Part shown: one piece after another, positions 26,100-38,400 of the stretch
Layout of the letters: every line of letters starts with the position of its first letter
How positions within the stretch are numbered: position 1 is the stretch's first letter
NCBI GenBank assembly: GCA_037447605.1
Contig: CM074804.1
Span: 6,489,948 to 6,553,947 of the forward strand
DNA: 64,000 nt
Origin: Zygnema circumcarinatum
Taxonomy: Eukaryota > Streptophyta > Zygnematophyceae > Zygnematales > Zygnemataceae
Direction: 5' to 3'
Notes under the pieces: model-generated
Databases searched by the model: none
Told to the model about the DNA's origin: nothing
Seen by the model: only the letters and a program-made list of their open reading frames with translations
Made by a program: the position numbers and the translations under genes

Positions 26100-27240
26100 G
26101 CATCAACCGTACAGTACCACTAGTCGCGCATGAAGTGGTACGGACGGCCGCATGCCATGCCATGCAGGCCCACCCCCCGCACATGCCCGCCAGAAGGGTC
26201 GCAGTGCCGTGGCGGGTGTCGGGCTGTCCACGTCGGCGCGGATGGTTGCGTGCGCTCCGTGGCCGCATGATGCCGTTACGACCGTACGAAGCATGTACGG
26301 ACGTACCTGTCCCTGGGCCGGCCAGCCTGCTTCGGTGCGGTCCCGCCCGGTCCCGGCCCGGTCTCGGCCCGTCCGGTCCCGGCCCGTCGGATCTGCGGCG
26401 GCCCCCCCTACGCTCGCTTTGTCACCATCAGTGAGGTACGGTACGGTACGGCTGGGGGTGAGTGTCTGGCTGAGTGATAAGTGACGGCAGCACCGATAAA
26501 ATCAATACTTCATCATTATTTTTTTTCGCATCCTCCCCGCCCCGGAGTGTGCCCAAGTGTGCACTCACTCCCTCACTCATTTGCGAACAAACAAACGAAC
26601 GAACGAACGAACGAACGAACGAACGAACGCATGCGCGGTCGGCAGCGCCTGTCCGGCTCGCTCCGCTCCGCTCAGCCCTGCGCCCTTCCCTCCCCTTCCA
26701 CCCTGAGCCCCCTCCCCGTCGGACGGAGGGAGGTAGGGAGGGAGCCCCCGGGGCGCGAGCAAGCAAGCACGCACGCACGAGAAAGCCCTATTGACTTGTA
26801 CGGTCGTTCGCCGTACTGTACCGCCCTGTCCCGCAAATACTGTACGGCGGAGACGGTACGGTACGGTGAGGGCCGGGCCATGCCGGCCAGGGGCACGGGC
26901 AGGCGCACGGGCAAGCGAACGGGCAGGTCGAAGGGAATTTTGAGCGCGGCGCGGCGCGGTGTCGCCGCGGCCGGTGTCCGGCGCGCATCCTGGCGCTTTT
27001 TTATTTCCAAAAATGGGCACGAGAGATGGTGCGTTGCTTGTCGGGCGTCGCGCTTTTCTGCCGCTCCACGACACGCGGCGCGCAGCACGGGGAGGGCCTG
27101 CCTGCCGCCCGCCCGCCCGGCACGTGGGGTTGTCGTTGTTGGGCGAGGCGTTGCTTGAGGCAGACAGACATGGCGGGCGGGCGGGCGGGCGGCCGGGCGG
27201 GCTGCCGCCAACGTGATGGGAATACAGCGGCTGGCTGCGC
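26100..27240. other. GC-rich island with many GTACGG words, no supported gene
   Basis: This stretch is very GC- and CpG-rich and has clusters of GTACGG/CCGTAC around 26106-26146, 26278-26305, 26435-26450 and 26798-26870. It is open in several frames on both strands, as expected from base composition, and none of the translations looks like a protein family. It includes an (ACGA)n run at 26590-26629 and GGCG/GGCC-rich patches at 27100-27205. Confidence 0.5.
26590..26629 (+). repeat. (ACGA)n microsatellite
   Basis: About eight to nine tandem tetranucleotides run uninterrupted. On the minus strand they read as a repeated FVRS, which is not a real protein. Confidence 0.9.
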
Positions 27241-27248
27241 CTCGTGCC

Positions 27249-27381
27249 ATGGATGGATGGATGCATGGATGTGATGGATGGATGCATGGATGTGATGGAT
27301 GGATGCATGGATGTGATGGATGGATGCATGGATGTGATGGATGGATGCATGGATGTGATGGATGGATGCATGGATGTGATG
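27249..27381 (+). repeat. Minisatellite, 21 bp unit, about six copies
   Basis: The unit ATGGATGGATGCATGGATGTG repeats about six times with almost no variation. Because 21 is a multiple of three it gives endless repeats in open frames on both strands (GWMHGCD and ITSMHPS), which explains the spurious long frames here. Confidence 0.93.
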
Positions 27382-28385
27382 GCCATCCGCGCGCTTAGTT
27401 GAGGCTGACTGACTGACTGACTGCGCTGTGGCCGGTTCACAAGGGCCAGCGTCGAGCCAGTTATCGATTCAACATCACGTCCAACATAACCGACTTCAGT
27501 AAATGCGCCATGTTAAGAATGCGGATCGGCACGATCTGAGCCGTCCAATGCACTCCCGCGGACCACGCCGTCGATTCCTACTGACTAGGCGCTTCTAGGC
27601 GACTCTTCAAATGTGTACTTTTTCCAAATGTTGATGAGGCTCGGAGCCAGCTCCCAATTGAACTTATGCCAGGAAACGATTCTCGATCAATGCCACATCG
27701 TTTCCACATTATTGTCGTTAGTCCAAGAGGGAGAGACATGAGATTTGAGACTCCAATAGGGGAAGTCAGACCTTTGACCATCGCCAAATCAATTTCGTAA
27801 GCCTGTCGAATGGTTTGGCCTTTAGAAAACTTTCGCAACTTTTTAACTGCCCTTTTTTGTCCCTCGGTGGCAAAATGTGGTCTGCGAACGGGCAAAGAAA
27901 AGTTTTGTGAAAATTTGGGTGGCGGGCGATCGTGTACGGCGCCTGTACGGCCCTTGTACGGCCTGGTGCGCTGCGCCGGGAGAGAGGGGGAGGCCAGCCA
28001 CGCGCGGTGGTGTGCGTAGGACGGGGCGGTGGAGAGCGGGCGGGCACAGGCCATGGCGGGCTCTCTGGAGGGGCGCCGAGCAGACCAGCCGCGGCGGAAC
28101 TCGTCCAGGAAATGAGAGAAATGAGCTTCTTCAGCAGCCGACTCTAGATTTACAACTAAATTGGAGTTATCTGCAGCATAGAGTGGACGGAATTCCTGGA
28201 CGAGAAGGTTAAGGCAGGCACTTTTTTCTGTGAGGGACACGCCAGTGCGTTTGCGCTGTAGATCTGCCGGACTCCAAGACTTGTCTAGCGAGAGTGTGGT
28301 CGCAGCAATGAGGACCAGCTTGTCGCAGTCGAGCGGCGGCTTGAGGAGCTCCGGGAAGTCGCAGGAGAGGATTTCAAAAACAGAG
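27382..28385 (+). promoter_or_regulatory. GALT upstream region
   Basis: Three GTACGG words lie at 27934-27939, 27945-27950 and 27956-27961, about 430 bases before the GALT ATG. The frame is open upstream of the chosen ATG to 28230, but the ATG at 28386 directly precedes a signal anchor, so I use that one. A short (GACT)n run lies at 27405-27421. Confidence 0.45.
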
Positions 28386-31300
28386 ATGAGGCGCCGTAAA
28401 GTCGTATCGCGCCTTGTTTTCATTGCGCTTGCAGCGGCGGTGCTCTTCTACTGGCATGGACCCAGCATCTCAAGCCACACAAGGTGAGACGGGTCTATGG
28501 TAGAATAATGGCACGGCATGGAATATTGCCATGCCATGACTATTGGTGTCTGACGAGTACGACCAGTACTCTTTCGAGTTCTGGAATAGAATTTATCTCC
28601 TTTCAAATGCAGCAGATATAGATCACTGTCGTCTGTCCAGTTGGATATTTATATTGATGTTTTATTCATTTGATGGCAAGGCAAGTTTTTGATGGAAACC
28701 CTAGTTTACGAGTGAGATCTTTGATTATGCTCCTGTCTAGTTGCCTCCAAACGTACACTGGCGGGTTTTCTGAATCCAAAGCATTTTTTTTTCTGGTTAG
28801 CCCATTTTGTAATCGACTGGCTTGGTTGGTGGACATGCCTGTCCAAGAAGGCGATTGAATTTGGAGTTCTCCTTGATCTTACTCTTGAATTCGTTTGGGA
28901 GGGGATGTCGAATGTGCAGTATGCTTAATGCGTATTCATATGCAACATCGGAGGCAGACGTCAAGCACATGGATACTACCAGAAAACTGCAAACAACTAA
29001 CTCTGTAGATGAATCGGCTGAGAAACAAGAGCGCAAAGAAGTAGTCCCAGCGATTGTGTTACCCAATTCAGAAGATAATCCAAAAATTACAGGAAACTCT
29101 GACAACAAGGAAGTAGGAAAAAGCATCCCGAAGCTACATGACGTTGTCTATAAGACGCCTTTAGATAAGCTTGCAAGCGATGCGTGGGCAGGAGGAGAGA
29201 TTGCACTGAGGGAGGCGGAAAAGGAGAGGGCGCTGCTGGTTGAAAGAGCGAAGGCATGGGATGAGAAAACGGACTCGTGGGGTGACAAGCTTGAAACCTG
29301 CAAAGTCTCCATCGTGATGTCAGGAGATGACATCCGTGCAGCAGGAGGAATTGTAAACTTACCATGTGGGCTGTCCATTGGCTCCTCCTTCACATTTACG
29401 GGAGTTGTTGCCAGGGATGCGTCGGACACGTCAGAGAAGGGCTTGGGGTTCATTGTTGAGTTGCAGGTGAGATGTGAGTCGGACTTGGCCTGGTGATACT
29501 GTACCGTTTCGCCTTAATGGCGTCCTCTTTCTGCTACCAACGTGCATCATGTTAGCTGTTCGATTCTGAATGGAACAATGTTTCATCCATGCATTGTCTC
29601 TGTTGTTTTGTACTGCCGTTTCTATCTTTCATTAGTTCTTATTTGGGGGGAATGTATTTTTACGCCCATTGCTGACTTTTTGTCTATTTGTTTTCCTTCA
29701 TGCAAGAGGTTGTCGTTATAAGTTAACTCATTTTCCGACAAGCACTTTGACATGCTCCATTGCCCCATTCTCGTCTCAGCTTTCTTCTTCAGTACCCGCC
29801 CGTTCCTCCTCTAAACGCTTGCTTGTGGCTATTATTGTGCAAGTGTTCAGGGTCTGCCTGTGGTAGATGGTGAAGATGCTCCTCGAATTCTCCATCTGAA
29901 TCCCCGTGTCACCGGCGATTGGAGTGGCCGTCCTGTCATAGAGCATAACACCTTTTACCGCAACAAGTGGGACACTGCTCAGAGGTGTGACGGAACTCCG
30001 TCAACTGCAGATGAGGAGAAAGGTGGGTGTCACTCATTCTCTTTACAATGGAGAGGCGAGATTATCCACCCACGGACGTCAAGTGTTCTTGTTTCCAGCA
30101 GGAAGTATGTGAATACTAGTTCCATAGCAGATTTATTCACCCAATTTTGTCCATTTCTTTAAAAGGATTATTGTTTTGAACCGTGGACATATCGACTACG
30201 GAATTACTCGTTCTTATGCTGCTGACCAATCTGTCCTGCTCGGGATTTGGACGTGCTGCTTCAGTCGACGGTTTACCTTGGTGCGAGCATTGGACCCAGG
30301 GGGAGCAAGCCTATCAGAAATCTGGAAAGTCGTCAGGATGGCTACAGCGCCTTATTCATAACTCGAAGGAAGAGAAGATGGAGTGGTCTTATCCATTCCA
30401 CGTTGATCGAATGTTTGTTCTCACTGTGCGGGCCGGCTTCGAGGGTTTCCATGTGTCGGTGGATGGTCTCCACGTCACCTCCTTTCCTTACCGCTCGGTG
30501 AGTTGTTATGCTCTGAATTTGTTCTCGCACAATGAAACCAATGATTCAATTCTCTGATTAGTTGCTTCAATGCACCTCCTGACTCTAGAGGGTTATTGCA
30601 GCTTTTGTTAGTTGCTTGATGAATGTGCTTCTTTCAAGCAAATTGATGTACAAAAGCTTTGAAACTCTGTGTTTCTACCGTCAGAGATCCCTTTCTTCAG
30701 CCCTACCGTTTCATCGGCTCTGTTGCGGTGTGTGCAGAAGTACATGGTGGAGGAGGCCATTGGTATCCACCTCGGCGGTGATATCACAGTGGAGTCTTTT
30801 ACCGGAACATCTCTCCCTCTCGACCCTCCTCTGAAGCGCGCTGTTCTTGAGAAGTCGGACCACTACAAGGCTCCGCCTTTGAAGGAGGGCCCCTTGGACC
30901 TGTTCATTGGCGTTCTTTCAGCGAGTACTTACTTTTCGGAACGGTTGGCAGTGCGAAAGACATGGCTTCAATACCCCATTGTTCGGTCAGGGGGAGTGGT
31001 TGTACGCTTCTTTATTGGCTTGGTAAGCATGTTGTGTCTGTGCCCAGCCGCCATCCTTTTGGGCTTTTCTCAGTGCCACTTCAGCAAAGGCAATATTACC
31101 CTTCAAAGAGAAACTATAGTTGTATGCAGCATTTCATCTGCGCGCAGGAAGAGAAATCTATCAGAATGGCAGTTGCTGGTGAATGATGACGAGCAGGGGG
31201 CAGTTTCAGTAACTGCTGTAGCACTTCTCATGGAATTTTATTTCCTCTATGGAAGACAAGGGCAGCATGAGCTGTGCAAGTTTAGTCGGGAAAATGGTTC

Positions 31301-33691
31301 CCAGTCTTCCAGAGAGTTTGAAAGGAACATTCGAATAACAGAAATGTGCAAAACAAACAAGCAAGCAAGCAAGCAATGTGCATTACCGAAGAGTCTGACC
31401 CTGACGTCGTATGTCTCCCTGTGAGGCCTGTATATATAAGTTTTCTTAAGTCGCTCCTATCTCCTAAGAACCTTCGCCAAAAAAATGCGATTTCAGTGCT
31501 GGAGGGATTTCTGTCCGGATTCATTGTGTAGGAAGAGGGTGTGGCACAAAATGTACTCATGTGTAAGAAACTGAAAGATTGTCTCAAGTAGTGGAACCTG
31601 GACTAGGCAAGGATTGTGGCACCTATCTGACATTCAGGGGATCTACCATCTCTGCGTGTCTTTGAGAGTAACCTTCTGATGTGAGGAGCTTTGAGTGATG
31701 CCGCGCATCTAACGCCGGGTGAATGAAAACTGCTTTCCATGCAGCATCCAAGCAAGCAGGTGAATGTGGAGGCCATTAAGGAGAGGGATTTTTACGGGGA
31801 CATGGTTATTGTGCCATTTATTGACCAGTACGATCTAGTCGTGCTAAAGAGTATTGCCATCTGCGAATGGGGGGTATGTCATCTATTGCAGCCCTATCTC
31901 TTTTTTTAGAAAAATTGTTTCATAGGCTGATTTGGACACTTCAATGTTGTTTTTCGGAAGGTTTTTGTCATTGGAGCTACTCCAAGCTGTGTTGGTACTG
32001 TGTAATTGCGATGTAAGCATCTTCTGCGCCTCAAAAGAATTACACTATGTATTTTCCTTCAGCGTCTTTCTTTTGCACGCTGGCAGCTGTGTCTGCAAAT
32101 GAAGTCAGCAAACCCTCTACAGAACATACTAATGAGCTGGGCACATCTGAGATGAAGTTCAGTAAGCCATGGTATTCCTGTCTTCTCCCGGTTCTACTCG
32201 CATCTATACACATCTGGCTTCAGAGCAGTTTTTGGAGCACTTATATTTGTAGAAACTGTTTAGCATATGTATGCCAGAAGTATTTACTGTCTCTGCCAAA
32301 GAGTCGTCAAGCTCTTTTTATGCTCTATTCATTGTAGGTTTTATGTCGCCGTTCCATCTGGAATGTTGCAGATTAAGAACACCAATGCGAAGTACATCAT
32401 GAAGGCAGATGATGACAACTTTGTTCGAATTGGACGCGTGCTGGTGAACATCCGCCATGTTAACCATGTGGACGGCCTCTACATGGGCTCCATGAACGAG
32501 TTCCATCGTCCACTTCGTTCTGGGAAGTGGGCTGTCACATACGAGGTGGGGTTTAAAGGGGGAAGGGAGGAGGGACGTTTGTTGATGGGTAGGATTTCGG
32601 AAGCCAGTCGAGAAGGGGAGTGATAGAGGGCCCCTGACTAGCGTTAGTAGGGACTTTTTGTGAGAGTCCAATTGGAGTTCTGGAAAGGAGGAGCCAGGTG
32701 ATCACATCAGAAGCATAGCCGTCGACTCTGGTAATCTTGCATGTTAGTCATCGATATTTGAATGTATGCAATCATGTATATTCATAGCTCTTTTATATGT
32801 TCTTGAAGTTTCTAGACTTGAGTATTTTGAGTATGATCTGAGATACTGAATATCATGTTGGATATGTATGCAGGAATGGCCAGAGAAGGCTTACCCCCCA
32901 TATGCAAATGGACCCGGATACATCCTCAGCCGCGATGTAGCAGCTTTTATTGTTAACTTGAAAGATCGAGGATTCTTACGTGTAAGTTCCCTTTCCTGAG
33001 CTCATCTTTGCCACCACCCGTTGTCTCGTATTTTTTTTGTGTGGACCCTTTTTGCAGCAGTTGCCACCACCTTTGTACTATTGTCCCACTGCTTCCACTG
33101 CAGCTATCCATCATGAGTACTGCTGTCTCTCCTATGCTAATTTTTTCGAAGTTTCTGGAAGGCATTGTTTTCCCTTTTATCGCTTTACTATTCCTCTTGC
33201 TCGCCCTTTGTTTTTACTTTCACTTCCATTCTCTAGCATGGTTAGCCACCTTCCCTCTCACCCCTCATAGTCCCCCCTGTGGTAGCCCGTCTCTTCTTGT
33301 TCATGTCTGCATTGTCCCCTCTGCTAAAACTCCCTTTTTGTTGTCTGTCTGCCTTTCTCTCGCCTCACTCTCACTCGTCTTTCCTTGTCCTTTCCTTCTA
33401 CTTCAGTGGTTTTTTTTGTCTTCTACTGCCTTGTTTATGGATGCCCTGGGTCTCTGGCACTAAGAGCATTTGTTGATGTGGCTACAGCTATTCAAGATGG
33501 AAGACGTGAGTGTCGGCATGTGGGTTGTACAGTACGGCGTCAACAAGACTGTGCATTACATTCACAACTGGAAATTCACTCAGTTTGGCTGCATGGAGGA
33601 CTACATCACAGCCCACTACCAGGCCCCCAAACAGATGTTCTGCTTGTGGAGCAAACTGCAGCGCGGAGACTCCACTTGCTGCGATGCATAA
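28386..33691 (+). CDS. Hydroxyproline O-galactosyltransferase with galectin domain (GALT2-6 type)
   Basis: This Golgi type II enzyme (GT31) adds the first galactose to hydroxyproline of arabinogalactan proteins. Exons 28386-28483, 28920-29466, 29851-30022, 30265-30497, 30738-31022, 31745-31873, 32372-32545, 32874-32981 and 33488-33691 join to 649 residues. Residues 1-35 are a basic start (MRRRK) and one membrane anchor. A galectin lectin domain follows ([42 protein letters not shown]). The GT31 domain comes next: [29 protein letters not shown] with the DxD metal site, [13 protein letters not shown], and [12 protein letters not shown]. The order and spacing fit Arabidopsis GALT2-6 closely. It converges with HPAT, which also modifies hydroxyproline. 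Confidence 0.95.
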
Positions 33692-35467
33692 ATTATGGAT
33701 TAGTCATTTTCACGCCGTACTGCATGGAGTCACTTTGGAATAGGACTGAGGTGCATCAATTCTGCAGACATGCCTGTGCTTATCATCGTCAGCCTTAGCG
33801 CTTTATCTGAAGCTCTGGGAATGTTCTGGGGACTTGAATATCACAGTTGTTAATTTATAAAGATTGGACCGTTTGCGAGTTTTCTTTCAAGGGCAAAAGA
33901 AGGGTGTTTCAGATTGTCCAACCCTTTGAGCCTCGAGTTTGTAACCAGAGGGTAAGGTGTGGTCTGTAGCGGTTAGAGGTGTAATGTTGCACTATATGTC
34001 ATAGTCGGGCTACGCAAATAGAATATGTTCGAACTGGCTGCATTCAAATCGTTTGATTCTTTAGTAGCCGTCGTGTTTTAGTTATGAATTTGTAGCTTCT
34101 CTAGCGTTTTCTTTTATTTGTTCGAATGTTCACCACTCGTCAGTGTGGGCGGCGCTGATTGTGGACGATACCCGACAACACTACTAGTTAGAAAAATGAG
34201 TTGACCTGACGCAGTTTGGCGCGACTAAGGCCGTGCAGTATAATCATTGGGAGACGACCAACGATTGGCCACGACGTGTGCACCCTAACAAAGTTACTGT
34301 CAATGTAATGCATAGAGCAAGGACATCGGTGATTATATCATGCTCACAATGATCTAACGATGACCACACTTTACTGAGGTTGTACGGCAACTAACGAAGG
34401 TAACAAAGGCCACAGTCGGGAGAACCAAGGATGAATAAATTTAAACATCTGCATTGATGCACTCTGCAGAATTATGAAGCTTTCCTCTCCTTCTTTGTAG
34501 AATAGACACTAATCTCACATAGATTTCCACTTAGCATGGACGTTTTGAGTACTCTCAAGTACTTATCACGATTTTGAGTGCTCCAATGGTGGTCTGCAAA
34601 ACTTGACCTCCTGGTGTGTGACCTAAGCGAGCTCGAACAAATGACTCGACCATCCTGCAAGAGAGTGAGAAGGAGCTAACTTTCCCACTCGTAAGCCGTC
34701 AATGCCCTCCACACACCTATGCCAACGCCGCGTTCATGTCGACTATCAGTACACAAAACCTGTGGTGCGTTCTATAATCGGGAAAGAAAATTCAGAGGGT
34801 GGCCGCCCAGAGCAAGGCGCTAAAAACAAATAAGAGCCACCGGTGCTTGTACAGGGGCATAAGGGGGGATCTCAATTGAGAGACTGAAAAATATCCTACC
34901 TGCGGAACAGAAGGAGAAGGCAGTAATACAGACAAAAGCTGTTGGTAAACTTCAAGCTAATTGACATGCAACGATTTGAAACCCTCAGAGCTTCAGCTTT
35001 CAAAACAAGAGGAAGGGCAAACTCCCTTCCGTAAACTCGACAACTTATGTTGCTCCTTCAACCCAATTGGGTATGCTATACGTAGCATCATTGATTGCAG
35101 AAATCAACCGAACCTGCAGTACGGTGCATTAGCGGATCAGCGTCAGGATAGGACAACCATTCTTGACACGACAAAGGTTGAAAGGTCAGCGAAAGAAGAA
35201 GCGAAGGAAGGAGGTCGCCACCCCCGGGAGAGGTAGGAAACCGAAATCCACAAAAACTAGAAGGTGAATAGTACCAAGACTACCTGAGTTTTCATACCTC
35301 GGCCCTTTATGTGTTTCCAAATTCCATCTCTTTACACATGTGCAGTCTCTGGGTTTGGACAGGACAAAACCAGAAACTACCTGCATCTCGCTTTCAATAT
35401 CGTTACATGCACAACTCCTATGTCTCCTAGAGCAGAAGAAAGTAGAAAACATGGAAGCTCTGCTTAC
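33692..35467. other. Space between the converging GALT and HPAT genes
   Basis: This should hold both 3' ends. The last HPAT exon must also be here. One candidate begins after a strong pyrimidine tract and AG, with its first base at 34660, and runs in an open frame to 34472. Its protein does not resemble the usual HPAT end, so I leave it out of the gene model. Confidence 0.4.
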
Positions 35468-38400
35468 CACTGACTGAGGCACACCCTTAGGTGGCATGGT
35501 GAGGTTACGTGGAGGAGCCCCCCCGGAATAACTTCGTTTATCGAAACGCCACTCGCCGAATTTTCCACCCATGAACTCGCCCTGTCCACCACAGAAGAAG
35601 CATATGAGGAGAGCCAAGAGGAAGAGAAGGATACCAACACTGTCATCAAAAGGAGGTTTGATGCAAGTTCTAGCAATGACAGAAATACAAAACCGTTGCA
35701 GAATATCTCATAACAGTACAGCATATGGGGAAGTCCAACCATTGATTTTACCTCATTCATTTCCTTAAGGAATAGGGACAGAAGGTGAAACTGGTGCGAC
35801 AGACCCCTCCTGACTATGGTTATATTCCACGAGGACATTAAAATAAGCAGCAACCTCTGCCTCTGTCTCCTACGTAACAGTAAAAACAAGTATAGTTCGT
35901 CACTAACCATGCATGTTCATTCCTCAGAGGATGATTCACACCTTAAGGGAGTAGTCACAGCCATAGGTGTAGTGGATAATAAACGCATCACCAATGACAG
36001 TGTCATACGGGGGCTGCAACCCCTTGTCCAGACATGACAAGACATAAGATGAGAAGAGGCACATTCTGTTAGTCTCGCGTGAAAAAACAGAATGTGCGAA
36101 GAAAAAGTGAAGGAAAAGCATCATCAGGATACGGATGGACATCAAGTCAGCTTTGAGGAGAAAAGGAAGGACAAGCAAATATGGGAAGAAAGGGCATGAT
36201 CAAATTGGGATTAGTAGATGAGATAGGAGAAAAGTGTTGCCGGACACATTGCTCCTTTTCTCTTGACCTACATAACTAGTGCCAGTACAGATAAACTCAC
36301 AATCACACCGTGAAAGTCCGAGAACATCAGTATATTGGCTCTTTTGATAAAGGCTCAGGCAATTATTTGCCTTCAAGCAATGAAAGACTAACCTGAATCA
36401 TGAAATCGTGACGGAGAATGTGTTGGACGCCTTCCATCCGTGCGGCTGTCGCATACCCGTACCTGCCATACAGCCAATGGCATAACTGCTGTTACAGTAC
36501 TTTCCTGTCCCATTATCCCTGGTGCGAATGATGTGTATTGACTTCCATGGCAGAAAGGGCTCATTTCAAGGAATGCAAGACCCTCGCATCATGGCCTCTA
36601 TCGTCAGGACTATGGCTCCACTCTCTTCAGTTTATCATACTCCGTGTTTGGATATTACTTTCTTTCTTTCTCTCTCGCCAACTCGCATAGCTCCTCCTGG
36701 CACGAGTGACAGTCAAGACGCATCTAACCAAGACGACAACCTCCTATTCATCGCAACGATGCGAATTTGCTTAAGTTCCATGCAAGCCCATCCTGTCAGC
36801 CTTTGTTTCAACGCCAAGGACGCCAATCTCCTCCAAAGACCCAGAATAGTCCTCATCAAACCACAGAGTAGAAGGCTTACATTTCGAGCACCCATCCAAA
36901 AGCCTTGTCAACTTTTGGATCCTCTTTCATTTGAAGGCTTACATTATGCCAAACGGGTGCAATCCTTAGCAGATCCTTCTGCACAAGTGACAGGCCTCAC
37001 AAGTTGACGGAATGAAAGAATCAGATCAAACCGAAAAACAAGTTTAGAACCGTTGCTTTCTTGACGATATCAGGGTTTGTTCAACTTAAAAAAAAAACAG
37101 CCCTTCAGTAGATGAAACAAAAAGGCTATAGAGGTGATCAGCAGGAAAAGGAAAATTACCTTCCTAATAATAACAGGAGAGTTGCCGATTGGATCGATAT
37201 CAGTGATAGGTCCATCAGGAACCCACCTTCTTAATATAGCTGCCACACCTCAGCCAGCCGGCCCATAAAGAGAATCTGAATAAGTGCAACCAGTCGCACA
37301 CCTCATTCCGCCCAAAATCTTCAACTAAATTTCAAGAGTAACAGAAAGTTGGAGCATTCCCAGCTTCTGTAGTTGATGTGATGATTCCAACGAGTAAGCC
37401 ATTTCAGTATGTCGATTCATATGCCTCAGAGATGAACTCTATTTGAAATCCAAAGGTGGTTGACCAAGTAACTTGTCCAAAAACTCACGCGCAATCATTC
37501 GCCAATCAAGCGTGAACTTGCCTAACGTGAACATCCCTTTTCCTTTCCCAGTCAAAACTGACCTTCATGGTCGTTGGGCTGAATGTAGAAAAAAGGAAAT
37601 CCGACCGGCATGAAGTCTGTCGCCAAGTTTGGAATAGGCTTCACAATAATATGGTCAGGTTCAGCCATCAAAACATATCTAAAAACAAACCCCCAGCAGT
37701 CAACAAACTGCCTACGGTCAGCAAGCGTCAATGGCATCTGGAACAGAAATTTGTGCAGAAGGATGGATCGAACCATAAAGACGTCGAGAAATTGAGAAAA
37801 GATTGAGACGCATACAACTCTCCAGACAAACGACATCAGGTCCCAAATTCCGAGGTTTAGAAATGCATACTAAATAGGCAGCCAAGACATACAAACGATA
37901 GAATGTGAGGGAATGAAAATGCTGAAAACCAAGATTGCAACTCGCCTGTTCAGACTAATGACAAAGAGATACCTTTTCAGCAAGTGGCACCATAAGTTTG
38001 ACCTCATAAGTGCGTTAACTGACCAGGTGTAATGAACCTACTCTTCCTCGATCTCCACTTGTTGAATCCATTGCACAAAAGCCCATGGGCGATTAAGAAC
38101 TACATAGCCCTGCACTCACCATGAACGCCACGCGCAAATGAGTAACGTGCACTTTCATTATCTTGAGCAGTAATTGAGAACTTGCTCAGTCGTGAATCTT
38201 AACGCTTCCTAGAATCTAATATTTGTTGCAACTTGCTTTCAAGTTTATCTCCTATTTGTCTTTCACGTTTGCGAAATCCGCAGCTGTTGTTTCATCATTA
38301 CAGGGGAATGGAATGAATGTGAGCACACAGTTGGTATGCTGTCTCCAGCCTAGCATACCAAGTGTGTGCTCACATCCATTCCTTGACCTGTATTTTGCAT

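Noticed and set aside
27249-27381. CRISPR-like array of 21 bp units
   Set aside because: There are no unique spacers; it is a plain tandem minisatellite in a nuclear genome.
26577-27440. Long minus-strand frame of 287 codons
   Set aside because: It is produced by the 21 bp minisatellite and GC-rich sequence; no domain or splice context supports it.
34472-34660. Candidate last exon of HPAT
   Set aside because: The splice acceptor is good but the peptide does not resemble any HPAT C-terminus, so it was kept out of the model.
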